Part shown: piece by piece, positions 1-9,259 of the stretch
Layout of the letters: each line of letters starts with the position of its first letter
How positions within the stretch are numbered: position 1 is the stretch's first letter
From: Pseudomonas bubulae
Lineage (GTDB): Bacteria > Pseudomonadota > Gammaproteobacteria > Pseudomonadales > Pseudomonadaceae
Direction of reading: 5' to 3'
Assembly (NCBI RefSeq): GCF_037023725.1
Contig: NZ_CP146077.1
Span: 196,001 to 260,000 of the forward strand
Length of the DNA: 64,000 bases
Position numbers and translations under genes: made by a program
The notes under the pieces: model-generated
The model's database searches: none
Seen by the model: only the letters and a program-made list of their open reading frames with translations
What the model was told of the DNA's origin: nothing

Positions 1-550
1 GCAGCAGCAGCCCGCCGAACAAGGTGACGAAAATCGCCTGTTCGTTGGGCATTTCCAGATAAGTACACAACAAGAAACACCACGCCGCAGCAAACGAAAC
101 GCTGGCATACAGCTCGCGACGGAAGATCAACGGAATGTCGTTGCAGAAGATGTCACGAAGGATGCCGCCAAAGACCCCGGTAATCACTCCGCTCACCGAA
201 GCCACCAGCATGCCCTGGCCCATCTCCAGCGCGGTCATGCAGCCGATCAGGGTAAACGCTACCAGCCCCAGGGCATCAAGCACCAGAAACAGCGAGCGCA
301 GATGACGCATCAAGGGCGCGATAAAGATCGTCACCAATGCAGCGAACGTGGTCAGTACCAGGTATTCCGGGTGTTTGACCCAGGTCAGCGGGTAGTGCCC
401 CAACAGGACGTCACGCACCGAACCGCCGCCTAGCGCGGTGACGCAGGCAATCAGCACCACGCCGAACCAGTCCATGCCCCGACGCCCGGCAGACAGCGCG
501 CCGGTCATGGCTTCGGCAGTAATGGCAACTAAATAAAGCATCAGCAACAT
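1..550 (-). CDS. TRIC-type trimeric intracellular cation channel family protein (UPF0126), 3' end outside window
   Basis: Partial gene: about 183 residues are visible and the stop lies beyond base 1. The product is an inner-membrane protein built almost entirely of hydrophobic helices. It has the glycine-rich GGGSVRDVLLG and GGILRDIF segments that mark the two repeats of the UPF0126 (YicG/YadS) family, whose members are related to TRIC potassium channels and are usually about 205 residues long. The start at 550 (MLLMLYLVAIT) has an AAGGA site about 10 bases upstream. The physiological role in bacteria is not settled; channel function is inferred from the family. It is transcribed away from the REP pair that separates it from orn. 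Confidence 0.85.
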   Translation of the reverse strand, partial: MLLMLYLVAITAEAMTGALSAGRRGMDWFGVVLIACVTALGGGSVRDVLLGHYPLTWVKHPEYLVLTTFAALVTIFIAPLMRHLRSLFLVLDALGLVAFTLIGCMTALEMGQGMLVASVSGVITGVFGGILRDIFCNDIPLIFRRELYASVSFAAAWCFLLCTYLEMPNEQAIFVTLFGGLLL

Positions 551-630
551 GGCAGCGATCCTTGCAAGAAGGCGCGCAGTCTACTCTCAGTTGGCATTGG
601 CACCAAAAGCGGGCAACAAATACTGTTCTT

Positions 631-718
631 TGTGGGAGCGGGCTTGCTCGCGACGGCTTCGCTGCGGTTCGGTAGATGTACCGAGTCGCTTGCATCGCGA
701 GCAAGCCCGCTGCCACAG
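631..718. repeat. REP doublet (REPIN) between the TRIC-type gene and orn
   Basis: Two inverted copies of the Pseudomonas REP motif, TGTGGGAGCGGGCTTGCTCG at the left and its near-perfect complement at the right ending in CTGCCACA, separated by about 35 unique bases. The gap lies between the 5' end of the TRIC gene and the 3' end of orn. Such doublets are thought to be mobilised by RAYT transposases; no RAYT gene is in this window. Confidence 0.9.
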
Positions 719-734
719 GGGGATCAACGGCAGC

Positions 735-1277
735 TTAGAATTTGATGAAATGCTTGCGGTAGTGTTGCAGCTCGGCAATCGACTCGCGAATGTCGTCCAG
801 CGCCAGATGCGTACCCTTTTTCACCAGGCTGTCGCGTACTTCCGGCGCCCAGCGTGCAACCAGTTCCTTGAGCGTCGAAACGTCCAGGTTGCGGTAGTGA
901 AAGTAGCTCTCCAGGGCTTTCATGTGGGTGTACAGGAAGCGGCGGTCCTGGCAGATGCTGTTGCCGCAGATCGGCGATTTGCCTTTGGGTACCCACTGTT
1001 CAAGGAACGCGATGGTCTGCGCTTCGGCTTCGGCCATAGTGGTGGTGCTGTCCTTGACCCGCTGGGTCAGGCCGCTGCCGCCGTGGGTGCGGGTATTCCA
1101 CTCGTCCATGCGCGCCAGCACGGCATCACTATGGTGGATGGCGATGACCGGGCCTTCGGCCAGGGTATTGAGGTTGCTGTCGGTAACGATGGTGGCCATT
1201 TCAATAATGACGTCGTTGTCAGGGTCCAGACCGGTCATTTCCAGGTCGATCCAGATCAGGTTCTGCGCGTTTTGCAT
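735..1277 (-). CDS. orn: Oligoribonuclease
   Basis: 180-residue 3'-5' exoribonuclease that degrades 2-5 nt RNAs. In Pseudomonas it also hydrolyses pGpG, completing c-di-GMP breakdown. DEDDh-family motifs are visible: the ExoI motif IDLEMTG (D11, E13), an aspartate in NSICQDRRF, and a C-terminal HLALDDI. Length matches the family (about 180). The start at 1277 has a GGAGG site. It is divergent from rsgA, with 106 bases between the starts, an arrangement also found in P. aeruginosa (PA4951/PA4952). Confidence 0.97.
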   Translation of the reverse strand: MQNAQNLIWIDLEMTGLDPDNDVIIEMATIVTDSNLNTLAEGPVIAIHHSDAVLARMDEWNTRTHGGSGLTQRVKDSTTTMAEAEAQTIAFLEQWVPKGKSPICGNSICQDRRFLYTHMKALESYFHYRNLDVSTLKELVARWAPEVRDSLVKKGTHLALDDIRESIAELQHYRKHFIKF

Positions 1278-1383
1278 AATGGCCTCCAGTGCTTAGGTGC
1301 GCAGTTTAGCTTAGGCACGCGGCCCTCGTGCTAAACTCCCCGGCGTTTTACCCTTCTTATCGTTTTATCAACACGGAACACCC

Positions 1384-2415
1384 ATGGCCAAACGCCAGCT
1401 CAACCGTCGTCAGAATTGGCGCATCGAAAAGATCCAGGGCGAGCGCGCTGCCCGCGCCGCCAAACGCGAATCCAGTGCCGTCGAAGCGCTTGAAGGCGGC
1501 GATTTAGGCCCCGAGCAACTTGGCCTGGTGATCGCGCACTTTGGTGTGCAGGTCGAAGTCGAAGCCCAGGAAGGTGAGCTCAAAGGCCAGATGTTCCGTT
1601 GCCACCTGCGCGCCAACCTGCCCGCTCTGGTAACCGGTGACACGGTTGTGTGGCGCGCCGGCAATCAGGGCATCGGCGTTATCGTCGCCCAGTTGCCGCG
1701 CAAGACCGAGCTGTGCCGCCCTGACAGCCGTGGCCAGCTCAAGCCGGTTGCTGCCAACGTCGACATGATCGTGATTGTGTTCGCGCCCATGCCCGAGCCG
1801 CACGCCAACCTGATCGACCGCTATCTCGTCGCTGCCGAGCACGCCGGGATTCGCCCGCTGTTGCTGCTCAACAAGGCTGACCTGATCGACGAGCAGAACG
1901 CACCGGCGCTGAATGCGTTGCTGGGGGTTTATCGTCAACTGGGTTATCCGGTGCTGGAAGTGTCGGCCCATCACGGCGATGGCATGCAGCAGTTGCAAGC
2001 GCAACTGGACGGCCATATCAGTGTGTTTGTGGGTCAGTCGGGCGTTGGCAAGTCGTCCCTGGTCAACAGCCTGCTGCCTGAGGTCAACCTTCGGGTCGGG
2101 CCGCTCTCGGAGATTTCCGGCCAGGGTACGCACACCACGACCACGGCGCGCTTGTTCCACTTCCCGGGCGGCGGCGATCTGATCGACTCCCCGGGTATTC
2201 GTGAGTTCGGCCTGGGCCACGTCAGCCGTGCCGATGTCGAGGCGGGGTTCATCGAGTTCAACGACCTGATCGGCCGTTGCCGCTTCCGCGACTGCAAGCA
2301 TGACCGCGAGCCGGGCTGTGCATTGCTGATGGCCCTGGAAGATGGCCGCGTGCAGCAACAGCGCATGAACAGCTATCGCTCGATCATTGCCAGCTTGCCT
2401 GAGTCGAGTTACTGA
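1384..2415 (+). CDS. rsgA: Small ribosomal subunit biogenesis GTPase RsgA
   Basis: 343-residue circularly permuted GTPase that acts late in 30S subunit maturation. An N-terminal OB-fold region (about residues 50-115) is followed by the permuted GTPase motifs in the order G4 (LLLNKADLI), G1 ([12 protein letters not shown]), G2 (GTHTTT) and G3 (DSPGIREF). The C-terminal zinc knuckle is [14 protein letters not shown]. The basic N-terminus ([13 protein letters not shown]) is typical of the proteobacterial protein. The start is preceded by ACGGAAC. Its 3' end faces the motAB operon across an inverted repeat. Confidence 0.97.
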   Translation: MAKRQLNRRQNWRIEKIQGERAARAAKRESSAVEALEGGDLGPEQLGLVIAHFGVQVEVEAQEGELKGQMFRCHLRANLPALVTGDTVVWRAGNQGIGVIVAQLPRKTELCRPDSRGQLKPVAANVDMIVIVFAPMPEPHANLIDRYLVAAEHAGIRPLLLLNKADLIDEQNAPALNALLGVYRQLGYPVLEVSAHHGDGMQQLQAQLDGHISVFVGQSGVGKSSLVNSLLPEVNLRVGPLSEISGQGTHTTTTARLFHFPGGGDLIDSPGIREFGLGHVSRADVEAGFIEFNDLIGRCRFRDCKHDREPGCALLMALEDGRVQQQRMNSYRSIIASLPESSY

Positions 2416-2429
2416 TTCAGGCCAGAAGC

Positions 2430-2537
2430 CCCCTCACCCCAACCCTCTCCCGGAGGGAGAGGGGGCAAATTGTCAGTGCTCTTGAAGCCGCGTGCGCTCA
2501 GTCCCCTCTCCCTCTGGGAGAGGGTTAGGGTGAGGGC
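2430..2537. repeat. Inverted repeat pair of the CCCTCACCC..GGGTGAGGG family
   Basis: The arms CCCTCACCCCAACCCTCTCC and GGGAGAGGGTTAGGGTGAGG are almost perfectly complementary and sit at the two ends of a segment of about 108 bases. A second internal hairpin (CTCTCCCGGAGGGAGAGGG) lies at the left arm. The same family recurs at 10821-10957. The element lies between the convergent rsgA and motB genes and could end transcription in both directions. Its right arm overlaps the last codons of motB, which takes its stop codon from the repeat. Confidence 0.85.
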
Positions 2538-3511
2538 GGCGGGTCGTCAAACAGATTCAGCTTCTGCCGTTCTTCATGCATCGGCAGTGGCTGTTTGTCG
2601 GCGGGCAGCTTGATCGGGTCAACTGGCGCCTTGGGCAGTTCCTGGGGCTTGACTGACTCCGCACCCTGCTCGCCTTCAATCGCCTGCTGGGCCTTTTTGT
2701 TCAGCACCACAATGTCGATACGACGGTTGACCGGATTATTGGGGTTAGCCGTGTCGAACAGCACTGACGAGGCATAACCCACCACCCGCGCAATCTGCCC
2801 TTCCGGGTAGCTGCCCGCCACCAGCGCACGCCGCGCAGCATTGGCACGGTTGGCCGACAACTCCCAATTGCCGTAATCACCGCCCCCCGCATAAGGCATG
2901 GCATCGGTGTGGCCGCTGATGCTGACCTTGTTGGGTACTGCCTTGATGGTGTCGGCCATGGCCAGCAAAATATCTTCGAAGTACGGTTTGAGCCGTGCAC
3001 TGCCCACGTCAAACATCGGCCGGTTTGCGGCATCCATGATCTGGATACGCAGGCCGTCCGGGGTGATTTCAAACAGCAACTGATCCTTGAACTTGCGCAG
3101 CTGCGGGTTTTCTTCGACCTTGTTCTGCAACTCCTGCAACAGCAGTTCGAGGCGCTCTTTCTCGACCTGCTCGGCCATGCTTTCAACCTGCTCGGCATCT
3201 ACCTTGATCTTGTCGGGCTGGGGCTGCAGTTTTTCTTCAGGGTTGAGGGTGTTGTCCGGCGCCAAGGCCGGAGTGCCGCCCAGGTCGATGACGTAGGGCG
3301 TGCCGCTTTCGCTGAATCCGATCGGATCTTTGAAATAACCACCAATGGCGATCTTTTGCTCGGGCGTGGCCGCCGTCATCAGCCACATCACCAGAAAGAA
3401 CGCCATCATCGCCGTGGCGAAGTCGGCAAAGGCGATTTTCCAGGCGCCACCGTGATGGCCTGCGGCGTAGCGCTTGACGCGCTTGATGATTATGGGCTGG
3501 TTGTTTTCCAT
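2525..3511 (-). CDS. motB: Flagellar motor stator protein MotB
   Basis: 328 residues. MotB forms the proton-conducting stator with MotA and anchors it to peptidoglycan. A short basic cytoplasmic tail is followed by one membrane helix, FADFATAMMAFFLVMWLM, whose D30 corresponds to the proton-binding aspartate (D32 in E. coli). A periplasmic linker and an OmpA/MotB peptidoglycan-binding domain follow (about residues 150-275, ISGHTDAMPYAGG and NRRIDIVVLN). The proline-rich tail ends LFDDPPPSP, and its last codons and TAA stop lie inside the right arm of an inverted repeat. Start is 3 bases after the motA stop, so the two genes form one operon. Confidence 0.95.
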   Translation of the reverse strand: MENNQPIIIKRVKRYAAGHHGGAWKIAFADFATAMMAFFLVMWLMTAATPEQKIAIGGYFKDPIGFSESGTPYVIDLGGTPALAPDNTLNPEEKLQPQPDKIKVDAEQVESMAEQVEKERLELLLQELQNKVEENPQLRKFKDQLLFEITPDGLRIQIMDAANRPMFDVGSARLKPYFEDILLAMADTIKAVPNKVSISGHTDAMPYAGGGDYGNWELSANRANAARRALVAGSYPEGQIARVVGYASSVLFDTANPNNPVNRRIDIVVLNKKAQQAIEGEQGAESVKPQELPKAPVDPIKLPADKQPLPMHEERQKLNLFDDPPPSP

Positions 3512-3514
3512 AAA

Positions 3515-4366
3515 TCAGCGACCACGAACCACTTGTTCCAGCTCGGAAAAACTGGGCCGGTGCTTGGGGTACAGGACCTTGCGACCAAACTCGACCGCCA
3601 GCGACGGCGGCATGCCTGAGGCCGAAGCCACCAGCGAGGCCTTGATCGATTCATACACGTTGAGTTCTTCCTTGGCATCGTGAGCCAAAGACGTCGCCAA
3701 CGGACCGAAGAAACCATAGGCCGCCAAAATACCGAAGAAGGTACCTACCAGCGCGGCGCCAACGTGCATGCCGATGGCCGCCTGATCACCTTCGCCCAGC
3801 GAGGCCATGGTCACCACAATACCCAGTACCGCGGCGACGATACCGAAACCCGGCATGCCGTCGGCGATACCGGTAACGGCGTGGGAAGGATGCTCCAGCT
3901 CTTCCTTGAGGTTATACAGCTCCATGTCAAACAACCCCTCAAGCTCGTGGGGGGCCATGTTGCCCGAGGACATGATGCGCAGGTAATCGCAGATAAACGC
4001 GGTCATGCGCTCATCTTTAAGGACAGTGGGGTATTTGGCGAAGATAGGGCTGGCGGCCGCGTCTTCAATGTCGCTCTCGATGGCCATCATGCCTTCGCGA
4101 CGACTTTTGTTGAGAATCTCGTAAACCAGGCCCAACACTTCAAGATAAAAAGCGTGGGAGAAACGCGAACCGAACATGCCCAGTGATTTTTTGATCACAT
4201 GCATGGTCATGTAACCGGGGTTGGCTTGCAGGAACGCACCGAAGGCCGCACCGCCGATGATCAAAACCTCGAACGGCTGGATCAGCGCCCCGATTTTGCC
4301 GTGGGAAAGTACGTATCCGCCGAGCACACTCGCGAACACGACGATGATGCCGATAATTTTAGCCAT
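3515..4366 (-). CDS. motA: Flagellar motor stator protein MotA
   Basis: 283-residue inner-membrane protein. With MotB it makes the stator that couples proton flow to flagellar rotation. Four membrane segments are visible, at about residues 3-22, 32-50, 170-190 and 200-222. The cytoplasmic loop includes CDYLRIMSSGNMAPHELEG, the region carrying the charged residues that contact the rotor. Length fits the family (283-295). It is the first gene of the motAB operon. No clear sigma-28 promoter is visible upstream, and the Shine-Dalgarno site is weak. Confidence 0.96.
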   Translation of the reverse strand: MAKIIGIIVVFASVLGGYVLSHGKIGALIQPFEVLIIGGAAFGAFLQANPGYMTMHVIKKSLGMFGSRFSHAFYLEVLGLVYEILNKSRREGMMAIESDIEDAAASPIFAKYPTVLKDERMTAFICDYLRIMSSGNMAPHELEGLFDMELYNLKEELEHPSHAVTGIADGMPGFGIVAAVLGIVVTMASLGEGDQAAIGMHVGAALVGTFFGILAAYGFFGPLATSLAHDAKEELNVYESIKASLVASASGMPPSLAVEFGRKVLYPKHRPSFSELEQVVRGR

Positions 4367-4518
4367 AGATATAAAAGTACTTCTTGGGTCGGTTCAAGGT
4401 CATATTCCAGCGTAGCTAAAACTCTTCTTCTCCTTATCGGCGAATCTGCGCCAGACTATAGCCGGTAGAGCCGAAAAGCCATTCGACCCCCAGATTGGAT
4501 GATCATCGCGTCCTCATT

Positions 4519-6057
4519 ATGGCCAACGAAACCCGCGCACCGATATCAACACCCACCACCCTGGATGCCTGGGTTGCACACCTGGACGCCGTCGATCTGC
4601 CGATCCCGCAAACCAGCCATGCGCGGGTCTTCAAGACCCTCAACGACAGTCGCCGCTCGTTACGCGAAATTGCCGAGGTTATGCAGGACAGCCCGGCGCT
4701 GGCCCTCAGACTGATCCGCGAGGCCAACCAGCAAGCCCAAAGCAGCCTGAGCGAGCCGGCCGAGAGCCTTGAAGTGGCGATCAACCGCCTGGGCCTCAAA
4801 CGCACCCAGATGCTGCTTGAACATGTGCCGGCGCTGGCGATCGAGGATATCCCGCTGGCCTACCGACAAATCCAGCTGATCAGCCAGCACGCCGCACAAC
4901 AGGCCATTGGCCTGTTCGGCAATCGCCTGGCGCGGCTCTGGCAGGAAATCTACTGGAGCAGCCTGCTGTTTCTGTCACCGCTATGGGCCCTGGCACTGAC
5001 CCACCCACTGCTGCTCGAAACCTGGGAACGGCGGGTGGTCGGGCACAATGAGTGCGCCAGTAAAGTCGAGCGCCAGCTTTTTGGTGTGCCACTGTTTGAT
5101 ATCTGCCGCAGCCTGGCCGAGCTGTGGCGTCTGCCGGGGTGGGTGATGCAAGGTTATACGGTGATCACCGAAGAGCGCCGCACCCTGGTCAGGGTGCTGC
5201 ATATCGCCCGCGACACCCATCACCCCCTGCGTCAGCAACAACTGCTGGACGCCGACCCGGCCCTGCGGCGCTGGCTCAACCAGCCTGCCAACAGTGTGTT
5301 GCTGGCCAACTGCCTGGCGCTGTCAGCCCAGCAGGGCTGGGACACACCGCACAACCTGCGCTGGCAGTACGTCACCAGCCTTTACCTGCAAATGCCCCTG
5401 GACGAAGTTCAGCAGCAGGCACACCAGCAGGCCGCGAGCAGCGCGCGCTATCACTCCAGCCCCGACCTTTGGCATCCGGCCCAGGCATTGCTCTGGCCGT
5501 GGGACTCACGCCGCAACGGGGACAATTCGCAGGCAGCCCCGCCTCCCTCGGCCGAGGCACTCGTCGCCTGGCGCAAACATTGCGGGCAGCTGCTGGAGCA
5601 ACCCAGCGCATTCAGCAACCCGATGCATCTGAGCACCTGTGCCCGCGAAGCCTTGCAGGCGTGCGGCATGCGCCGGGTGATGATACTCACCCCCGACAAG
5701 ACCTCGACCAGCCTGAGCGTCAACCAGATTGCCGGCCTGGGCAGAACCGCCTTCGACCTGACCGTCAACATCAGTGACAGCACCGCGCTGCAACGCCTGA
5801 TGATGCAACCTGCACAAGTGCGCCTGACGCCCGAAAACAACGCGGTGATCTCCGCAGTCTTGCCCTACAGCCTGCGCAGCCTGTTCCCCGGCGAGCATCT
5901 GCTGCTACGCTCGCTGAGCAATAACGGTCGCGTGGTCATGCTCATACTGGCAGACCAGGGCGGCGGGCCATTTTCCGAAACCAGCGTGCAAGCCTTTGGC
6001 AAAACGGCCCAATGCATCGAGAAAGCCTTGAATACCTTTAGTAGTCGCGGGCGCTAG
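4519..6057 (+). CDS. HDOD domain protein with C-terminal GAF-like region
   Basis: 512 residues from the ATG at 4519; an in-frame TTG at 4495 would add 8 residues, but neither start has a strong ribosome site. Residues 30-100 (SRRSLREIAEVMQDSPALALRL and the following AINRLGLKRTQM) match the start of an HDOD domain, a metal-free relative of HD phosphohydrolases used in signalling proteins. The C-terminal 150 residues (MRRVMILTPDKTSTSL onward) look like a degenerate GAF sensor. This is the counterpart of PA4955 by position. The target and signal are unknown. It is divergent from motA and followed after 36 bases by rhdA. Confidence 0.8.
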   Translation: MANETRAPISTPTTLDAWVAHLDAVDLPIPQTSHARVFKTLNDSRRSLREIAEVMQDSPALALRLIREANQQAQSSLSEPAESLEVAINRLGLKRTQMLLEHVPALAIEDIPLAYRQIQLISQHAAQQAIGLFGNRLARLWQEIYWSSLLFLSPLWALALTHPLLLETWERRVVGHNECASKVERQLFGVPLFDICRSLAELWRLPGWVMQGYTVITEERRTLVRVLHIARDTHHPLRQQQLLDADPALRRWLNQPANSVLLANCLALSAQQGWDTPHNLRWQYVTSLYLQMPLDEVQQQAHQQAASSARYHSSPDLWHPAQALLWPWDSRRNGDNSQAAPPPSAEALVAWRKHCGQLLEQPSAFSNPMHLSTCAREALQACGMRRVMILTPDKTSTSLSVNQIAGLGRTAFDLTVNISDSTALQRLMMQPAQVRLTPENNAVISAVLPYSLRSLFPGEHLLLRSLSNNGRVVMLILADQGGGPFSETSVQAFGKTAQCIEKALNTFSSRGR

Positions 6058-6093
6058 CGCTACAATCCCCCCTTTTTGCTCTGGAGGCTTCCT

Positions 6094-6921
6094 ATGCCTG
6101 GCTTCTCTGGCTTGCCATTAGTGATCGAGCCCGGCGACCTGCTCGCCCGGCTCGACGCACCCGAACTGATCCTGGTTGACCTGACCAGTGTTGCACGCTA
6201 CGAGGCCGGGCATATTCCGGGCGCCCGTTTTGTCGACCCGAAACGCACGCAACTGGGCTTGCCACCGGCACCCGGCCTGCTGCCGTCGCAAGCGTCACTC
6301 GAAACCCTGTTCGGCGAGCTGGGGCACAATCCCGACGCGGTCTATGTGGTCTATGACGACGAAGGCGGCGGCTGGGCCGGGCGGTTTATCTGGCTGCTTG
6401 ATGTAATCGGGCACAAGGCATACCACTATCTGGACGGGGGCATTCACGCCTGGATTGGCGAAGGCTATGCCCTCAGTCAGGACGTGCCTGCCGCCGTCAA
6501 TGGCCCGGTGGCGCTGACCTTGCACGATGAACCTACTGCCACCCGCGAGTACCTGCAAAGCCGCCTGGGCGCCGCCGACCTGGCGATCTGGGATGCACGC
6601 AGTGCCGCCGAATACAGCGGCGAAAAAGTGCTGGCGGCCAAGGGCGGGCATATCCCCGGGGCCAAGCATCTTGAGTGGACCACCGGCATGGATAAAACCC
6701 GTAACCTGCGTATCCGCCCGGACATGGCGCAGATCCTCAAGGATCTGGGCATCACGCCAGACAAAGAAGTGATTACCCACTGCCAGACCCACCACCGTTC
6801 CGGCTTTACCTATCTCGTCGCCAAGGCGCTCGGTTACCCGCGCGTCAAAGGCTACGCCGGCTCCTGGGGCGAATGGGGCAACCACCCCGACACCCCCGTC
6901 GAGCTACCTGTAAAAAATTAA
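6094..6921 (+). CDS. rhdA: Thiosulfate:cyanide sulfurtransferase (rhodanese) RhdA
   Basis: 275 residues in two rhodanese domains (about 5-130 and 150-272). Only the C-terminal domain carries the active-site loop HCQTHHRSGF. Cys230 is the persulfide-forming residue, at the same number and in the same CQTHHR loop as Azotobacter vinelandii RhdA. The enzyme moves sulfane sulfur from thiosulfate to cyanide or other acceptors in the cytoplasm. The ATG at 6094 has a GGAGG site 6 bases upstream, so it is preferred over an in-frame codon at 6076. It lies 9 bases before psd and is probably cotranscribed with it. Confidence 0.95.
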   Translation: MPGFSGLPLVIEPGDLLARLDAPELILVDLTSVARYEAGHIPGARFVDPKRTQLGLPPAPGLLPSQASLETLFGELGHNPDAVYVVYDDEGGGWAGRFIWLLDVIGHKAYHYLDGGIHAWIGEGYALSQDVPAAVNGPVALTLHDEPTATREYLQSRLGAADLAIWDARSAAEYSGEKVLAAKGGHIPGAKHLEWTTGMDKTRNLRIRPDMAQILKDLGITPDKEVITHCQTHHRSGFTYLVAKALGYPRVKGYAGSWGEWGNHPDTPVELPVKN

Positions 6922-6930
6922 GGACCTTGA

Positions 6931-7797
6931 ATGAAAAAGCGTTTGTTCCTCCTCAGTCAGTACCTGTTGCCGCATCACCTGCTGTCACGCCTGGCCGGCT
7001 GTATTGCCGAATGCCGCGTACGCTGGTTCAAGAATGCGTTCACCAGCTGGTTCGCCAAGCGTTATCAGGTAGACATGTCCCAGGCCCTGGTTGAAGACGT
7101 GACCGCCTACGAGCACTTCAACGCCTTCTTTACCCGCGCCCTGAAAGACGGCGCCCGCCCGCTGGATCAAACTCCGGGTGCGGTGCTAAGCCCTGCCGAT
7201 GGCGCGGTCAGCCAGCTGGGCCCGATCGAACACGGCCGCGTGTTCCAGGCCAAGGGCCACAGCTACAGCGTGCTGGAGCTGGTGGGTGGCGATGCTGCAG
7301 TAGCAGCCCAGTTTATGGGCGGCGAATTTGCCACCATCTACCTGTCGCCCAAGGACTACCACCGCGTGCACATGCCACTGGCGGGCACCCTGCGTGAAAT
7401 GATCTACGTGCCGGGGCGCCTGTTCTCGGTCAACCAGACCACCGCCGAAAACGTGCCGGAGCTGTTTGCCCGCAACGAGCGTGCGGTGTGCATTTTTGAC
7501 ACCGAGCGCGGCCCGATGGCCGTGGTATTGGTCGGTGCCATGATCGTGGCATCCATTGAAACCGTGTTTGCCGGTCTGGTTACCCCGCCGAAACGCGAGC
7601 TGAAAACCTTCCGTTACGACGAAGCTGCCCGTGCGCCGATCCACCTGGAAAAAGGTGCCGAGCTGGGTCGTTTCAAACTGGGTTCGACGGCGATCGTGCT
7701 GTTTGGCGCGGATCAGGTGAAATGGGCCGAAGGCCTGACGGCAGGAACGCCGGTGATGATGGGTCAGAAAATGGGTGCATCGGCGCACGCCGAATAA
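6931..7797 (+). CDS. psd: Phosphatidylserine decarboxylase proenzyme
   Basis: 288 residues. It converts phosphatidylserine to phosphatidylethanolamine, the main zwitterionic membrane phospholipid. The LGST motif near the C-terminus (Ser252) is the self-cleavage site that creates the pyruvoyl cofactor and the alpha and beta chains. [16 protein letters not shown] and [12 protein letters not shown] are also family signatures. Length matches other gammaproteobacterial enzymes (about 285-320). AGGACC precedes the ATG. It follows rhdA directly, as in P. aeruginosa, and a REP doublet lies downstream. Confidence 0.96.
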   Translation: MKKRLFLLSQYLLPHHLLSRLAGCIAECRVRWFKNAFTSWFAKRYQVDMSQALVEDVTAYEHFNAFFTRALKDGARPLDQTPGAVLSPADGAVSQLGPIEHGRVFQAKGHSYSVLELVGGDAAVAAQFMGGEFATIYLSPKDYHRVHMPLAGTLREMIYVPGRLFSVNQTTAENVPELFARNERAVCIFDTERGPMAVVLVGAMIVASIETVFAGLVTPPKRELKTFRYDEAARAPIHLEKGAELGRFKLGSTAIVLFGADQVKWAEGLTAGTPVMMGQKMGASAHAE

Positions 7798-7805
7798 CCC
7801 ATAAC

Positions 7806-7896
7806 CCTGTGGGAGCGGGCTTGCTCGCGATGCTGGCAACTCGGTGCATCTGATTCACCGAGGTGATGCAATCGCGGGCAAGCTCGCTCCCACAGG
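7806..7896. repeat. REP doublet between convergent psd and serB
   Basis: Left arm CCTGTGGGAGCGGGCTTGCT and right arm AGCTCGCTCCCACAGG, with a roughly 45-base spacer that itself contains the short inverted repeat CTCGGTG..CACCGAG. It fills the convergent gap between psd and serB. Confidence 0.9.
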
Positions 7897-7912
7897 TCAT
7901 TTACAGGGGGGC

Positions 7913-9127
7913 TCAGCCCTGGCTGTTACGGTCACGCTGACCGAGCAGGTACAGCACGCCATCCAGGCCCAAAGTCGAAATTGCGTGCTTGGCCGATTTC
8001 TTGACCAGCGGCTTGGCACGGAATGCCACACCCAGCCCGGCAATCGCCAGCATCGGCAAATCATTGGCGCCATCACCGACCGCAATGGTCTGCTCCAGGC
8101 TCAAGCCTTCCTTTTGTGCCAGTTCGCGCAGCAAATCTGCCTTGCGCTGGGCATCAACAATCGGTTCGACCGCAACACCGGTCACCTTGCCGTCCACCAC
8201 TTCCAGTTCGTTGGCAAAGACATAGTCGATGCCCAGCCTGGCCTGCACTTGTTTGGCAAAGTAGGTGAAACCGCCTGACAGGATCGCAGTTTTGTAACCC
8301 AGACGCTTGAGCTCGGCGAACAGCACTTCAGCGCCCTCGGTCAGGCGCAACGAAGCACCGATGGCATCCAGCACGCCCACGTCCAGGCCCTTGAGCAGCG
8401 CCATGCGCTCCTTGAAACTGGCCTTGAAATCCAGTTCGCCAGCCATCGCGCGCTCGGTGATGGCCGCCACTTGATCCCCCACGCCTGCCGCCTTGGCCAG
8501 CTCGTCGATCACTTCAGCTTCGATCAGCGTCGAGTCCATGTCGAACACCGCCAGGCGGCGATTGCGACGGAACAGGGTGTCTTCCTGCAGGGCGATATCC
8601 ACGCCCAGCTCCTGGGCCAGGTTGAAGAAATCGGCACGCAGCGCGTCAACATCCACAGGCTCGCCACACACACGCAGCTCGATGCAGCTTTTGCTCGACT
8701 CGGTCGACGCATCCAGCGGCACGCGACCGGACAGGCGATCCGTCTGCTCAATGTTCAAACCGTGCTGGCTGATCACCGATGTCACGCGCTGCAGCTCATG
8801 GGCGGTCACCTGGCGGCTCATCAGCGTGACCACATGCCGGGTCTGGCTTTGTTCGTGGACCCAGCGCTGGTAATGCTCTTCGCTGATCGGGTCGAAACGC
8901 AGCTGCAAACCTTCCTTCGCGATTAAGGGCTGCAGGTCCTTGAGCACTGCCGAAACCAGCTCGGCTTGTGGAATTTCGACCAGAAAACCCAATGACAAAA
9001 CGCCATGGATGGCGGCCTGACCGATGTCGAGAATATTCACACCATTGCTGGCCAGTACACCGGTAATGGCCGCAGTGAGACCCGGACGGTCCTCACCTGT
9101 GATGTTTATCAGGACGATTTCGCGCAA
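7913..9127 (-). CDS. serB: Phosphoserine phosphatase SerB
   Basis: 404 residues. It catalyses the last step of serine biosynthesis, phosphoserine to serine. The N-terminal half (about 1-180) contains ACT-like regulatory repeats (GEDRPGLTAAITGVL). The C-terminal haloacid dehalogenase domain starts with VFDMDSTLIEAEVID, where D196 is the nucleophile and D198 the general acid. It continues with AILSGGFTYFA and the metal-binding GDGANDLPML. The two-ACT-plus-HAD layout matches the longer Pseudomonas and mycobacterial SerB forms rather than the shorter enteric one. It is divergent from the membrane protein gene at 9260. Confidence 0.97.
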   Translation of the reverse strand: MREIVLINITGEDRPGLTAAITGVLASNGVNILDIGQAAIHGVLSLGFLVEIPQAELVSAVLKDLQPLIAKEGLQLRFDPISEEHYQRWVHEQSQTRHVVTLMSRQVTAHELQRVTSVISQHGLNIEQTDRLSGRVPLDASTESSKSCIELRVCGEPVDVDALRADFFNLAQELGVDIALQEDTLFRRNRRLAVFDMDSTLIEAEVIDELAKAAGVGDQVAAITERAMAGELDFKASFKERMALLKGLDVGVLDAIGASLRLTEGAEVLFAELKRLGYKTAILSGGFTYFAKQVQARLGIDYVFANELEVVDGKVTGVAVEPIVDAQRKADLLRELAQKEGLSLEQTIAVGDGANDLPMLAIAGLGVAFRAKPLVKKSAKHAISTLGLDGVLYLLGQRDRNSQG

Positions 9128-9259
9128 GGCACACCCCCATTCGCTAAAAAAAACGCATTCTACCCACTTTCAGTGACCATCGGGCACCGCCAAGGCTTTG
9201 CCGCCCTCAGGCCGCTCGCTATACTGCGCACCAACTTAACGGACTAAGAGCCGCGCTCA

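Noticed and set aside
549..1334. 261-residue open frame on the plus strand
   Set aside because: Covers a REP doublet and the antisense of orn. The orn reading has the DEDD motifs and a proper start.
2430..2537. CRISPR-like or attachment-site interpretation of the paired repeats
   Set aside because: Only two inverted arms, not regularly spaced direct repeats, and no cas, integrase or tRNA gene is nearby.
5451..5898. Overlapping frames inside the HDOD gene
   Set aside because: They are out-of-frame shadows without ribosome sites or domain similarity.
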